From Acinetobacter lwoffii (GTDB taxonomy: Bacteria; Pseudomonadota; Gammaproteobacteria; Pseudomonadales; Moraxellaceae): a DNA stretch of 64,000 bases. The translations under genes and the position numbers were made by a program. The stretch spans positions 2,675,702-2,739,701 of the forward strand of contig NZ_CP059081.1 in the NCBI RefSeq assembly GCF_015602705.1, given 5' to 3'. Under the pieces are notes generated by a model. The model was not told the DNA's origin, did no database searches, and worked only from the letters and a program-made list of their open reading frames with translations. This document shows, in pieces, positions 63,070 through 64,000 of this stretch. Every line of letters starts with the position of its first letter. Position 1 is the first letter of the stretch.

Positions 63070-63223
63070 GACCTTGGCCTTCCTGTCTTGCTTTAATTAA
63101 GCTTATCTTCATTTTATGAAACTAAAATTTGTAGCGTGTTACTTCTCTCGGTATTCCTGCTGAGTTTTGTAAATATCAATGGATTATTCTTCTGTTCAAG
63201 ATGTCTTATTTATAAATTTCAGA

Positions 63224-63256
63224 CAAAAAAAGACGCCCGAAGGCGTCTCTTTTCTC
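63224..63256 (-). terminator. rpoC terminator
   Basis: Stem AGACGCC / GGCGTCT with a CGAA loop (CGAA on plus strand), T-rich on the minus strand side, 15 bases after the rpoC stop. Confidence 0.85.
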
Positions 63257-63270
63257 AGCTTTAACTCGAA

Positions 63271-64000
63271 TTAGAATTCTTCGTTAAATGCCTGACTTAG
63301 AGCTTGGTCTACATCAGAGAAGTCATTGTGCAGTTCAAATTCTGCAGCTTCTGCTTCTTGACGACGACGCTCCAGGTGGTAAGCCAAACCTGTACCCGCT
63401 GGGATCAGACGACCTACAACCACATTCTCTTTCAAACCGCGTAAATCATCTTCTTTACCTGTTACAGCCGCTTCAGTTAACACACGCGTGGTTTCCTGGA
63501 ACGATGCAGCAGAGATGAACGAGTCAGTAGAAAGCGATGCTTTGGTAATACCCATCAATTGACGTTCAAACTTCGCAGGGAACTTGTTTTGTGCAAGAAC
63601 TGCTTGGTTTTCTTGAACAACGCGGATGTAATCCACTTGTTCGCCTTTGATGAAGCTGGTATCGCCGCCATCAGTGATATCAACTTTACGCAGCATTTGA
63701 CGTACGATGACTTCAATATGCTTGTCGTTGATTTTTACACCTTGCAGACGGTATACGTCCTGAACTTCGTTCACGATGTAGTTTGTAAGCGCAACTTCGC
63801 CTTTCAAACGTAAGATATCGTGCGGGTTCTGTGGACCATCAGAAATAGTTTCACCACGGTTCACATGTTCGCCTTCGAACACGTTAATGGTACGCCATTT
63901 CGGAATCAGCTCTTCATAAATCTCAGAGCCATCATCCGGCGTAATCACCAGACGGTTCTTACCTTTGGTCTCTTTACCAAAGCTTACAACACCCGACACT
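63271..64000 (-). CDS. rpoC: RNA polymerase beta' subunit, C-terminal part
   Basis: The last ~242 residues of RpoC; the window cuts it. The visible part has [24 protein letters not shown] in pieces, [32 protein letters not shown] (bridge/jaw end) and the C-terminal [15 protein letters not shown]. The tail [22 protein letters not shown] is typical of gammaproteobacteria. It marks the end of the rpoBC operon. The terminator directly downstream fits. Confidence 0.97.
   Translation of the reverse strand, partial: VSGVVSFGKETKGKNRLVITPDDGSEIYEELIPKWRTINVFEGEHVNRGETISDGPQNPHDILRLKGEVALTNYIVNEVQDVYRLQGVKINDKHIEVIVRQMLRKVDITDGGDTSFIKGEQVDYIRVVQENQAVLAQNKFPAKFERQLMGITKASLSTDSFISAASFQETTRVLTEAAVTGKEDDLRGLKENVVVGRLIPAGTGLAYHLERRRQEAEAAEFELHNDFSDVDQALSQAFNEEF

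Noticed and set aside
1..64000. tRNA genes, rRNA genes, CRISPR arrays, insertion sequences
   Set aside because: No cloverleaf-type sequence with a TTCGA loop, no regular direct repeats with spacers, and no transposase-like frame were found by reading.

Overview
The window looks like chromosomal core DNA of an Acinetobacter-type gammaproteobacterium (Moraxellaceae). This is inferred from gene content and organisation: a two-domain polyphosphate:AMP phosphotransferase of the type known from Acinetobacter johnsonii, a recC-recB-recD cluster without recD between other genes, an OmpR/EnvZ pair, a succinate/acetate CoA-transferase, UbiE with a long N-terminal tail, and scattered type II secretion genes (gspF-gspG only). 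I see no transposase, integrase, prophage, CRISPR array, tRNA or rRNA. Both ends are cut: an unknown coding sequence ends at 419, and rpoC runs off the right edge.

Layout. 1-10 kb: an unknown C-terminal fragment, a HI0933-type flavoprotein coupled to a TrmB-like methyltransferase, yacG, a small membrane ORF without a normal start, an MBL-fold hydrolase with hemH, a DUF4062 protein with an inverted repeat in front of it, murI coupled to a DUF1285 protein, then ETF-ubiquinone oxidoreductase and an AT-rich secreted orphan. 10-20.6 kb: TusA-like protein, corC-lnt, a repeat-like inverted structure, gspF-gspG, priA, a KefB/C-type antiporter and hslO. 20.9-25.3 kb: DUF2147 protein, an orphan cbpM, a YdcH-like protein, then rpsO-pnp with a structured leader.

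25.3-26.2 kb is a gene-free 0.9 kb that holds two minus-strand modules with the same architecture: a dyad, AT-rich DNA, a shared sequence box and an intrinsic terminator. I regard these as candidate paralogous small RNAs and as the most interesting non-coding signal here. 26.2-35.9 kb is recC-recB-recD on the minus strand. RecC carries an unusual four-cysteine cluster.

36-44 kb: a DUF697-like protein, the polyphosphate:AMP phosphotransferase, a FFLEELY-like protein, the ubiquinone operon ubiE-ubiJ-ubiB, a patatin-like phospholipase and a small membrane protein. 44-52 kb: tex, ompR and envZ separated by a 260-base spacer with two strong hairpins, a CoA-transferase, a FrnE-like DsbA-family protein and a dodecin. 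52.5-55.8 kb is a plus-strand set of unknown genes: a tiny secreted peptide, a 59-residue protein, a 466-residue protein and a predicted outer-membrane barrel. 56-64 kb: htpG, an LprI-like periplasmic protein, an OmpW-family protein, a Na+/H+ antiporter, an alpha/beta hydrolase, a DUF4442 hotdog protein, a glycine-zipper lipoprotein and the 3' part of rpoC.

Most genes are housekeeping: envelope biogenesis, respiration and quinone synthesis, DNA repair and restart, RNA turnover and stress chaperones. Transcription units are short and usually closed by clear intrinsic terminators, many shared between convergent genes. All family names come from reading motifs by eye, with no database search.
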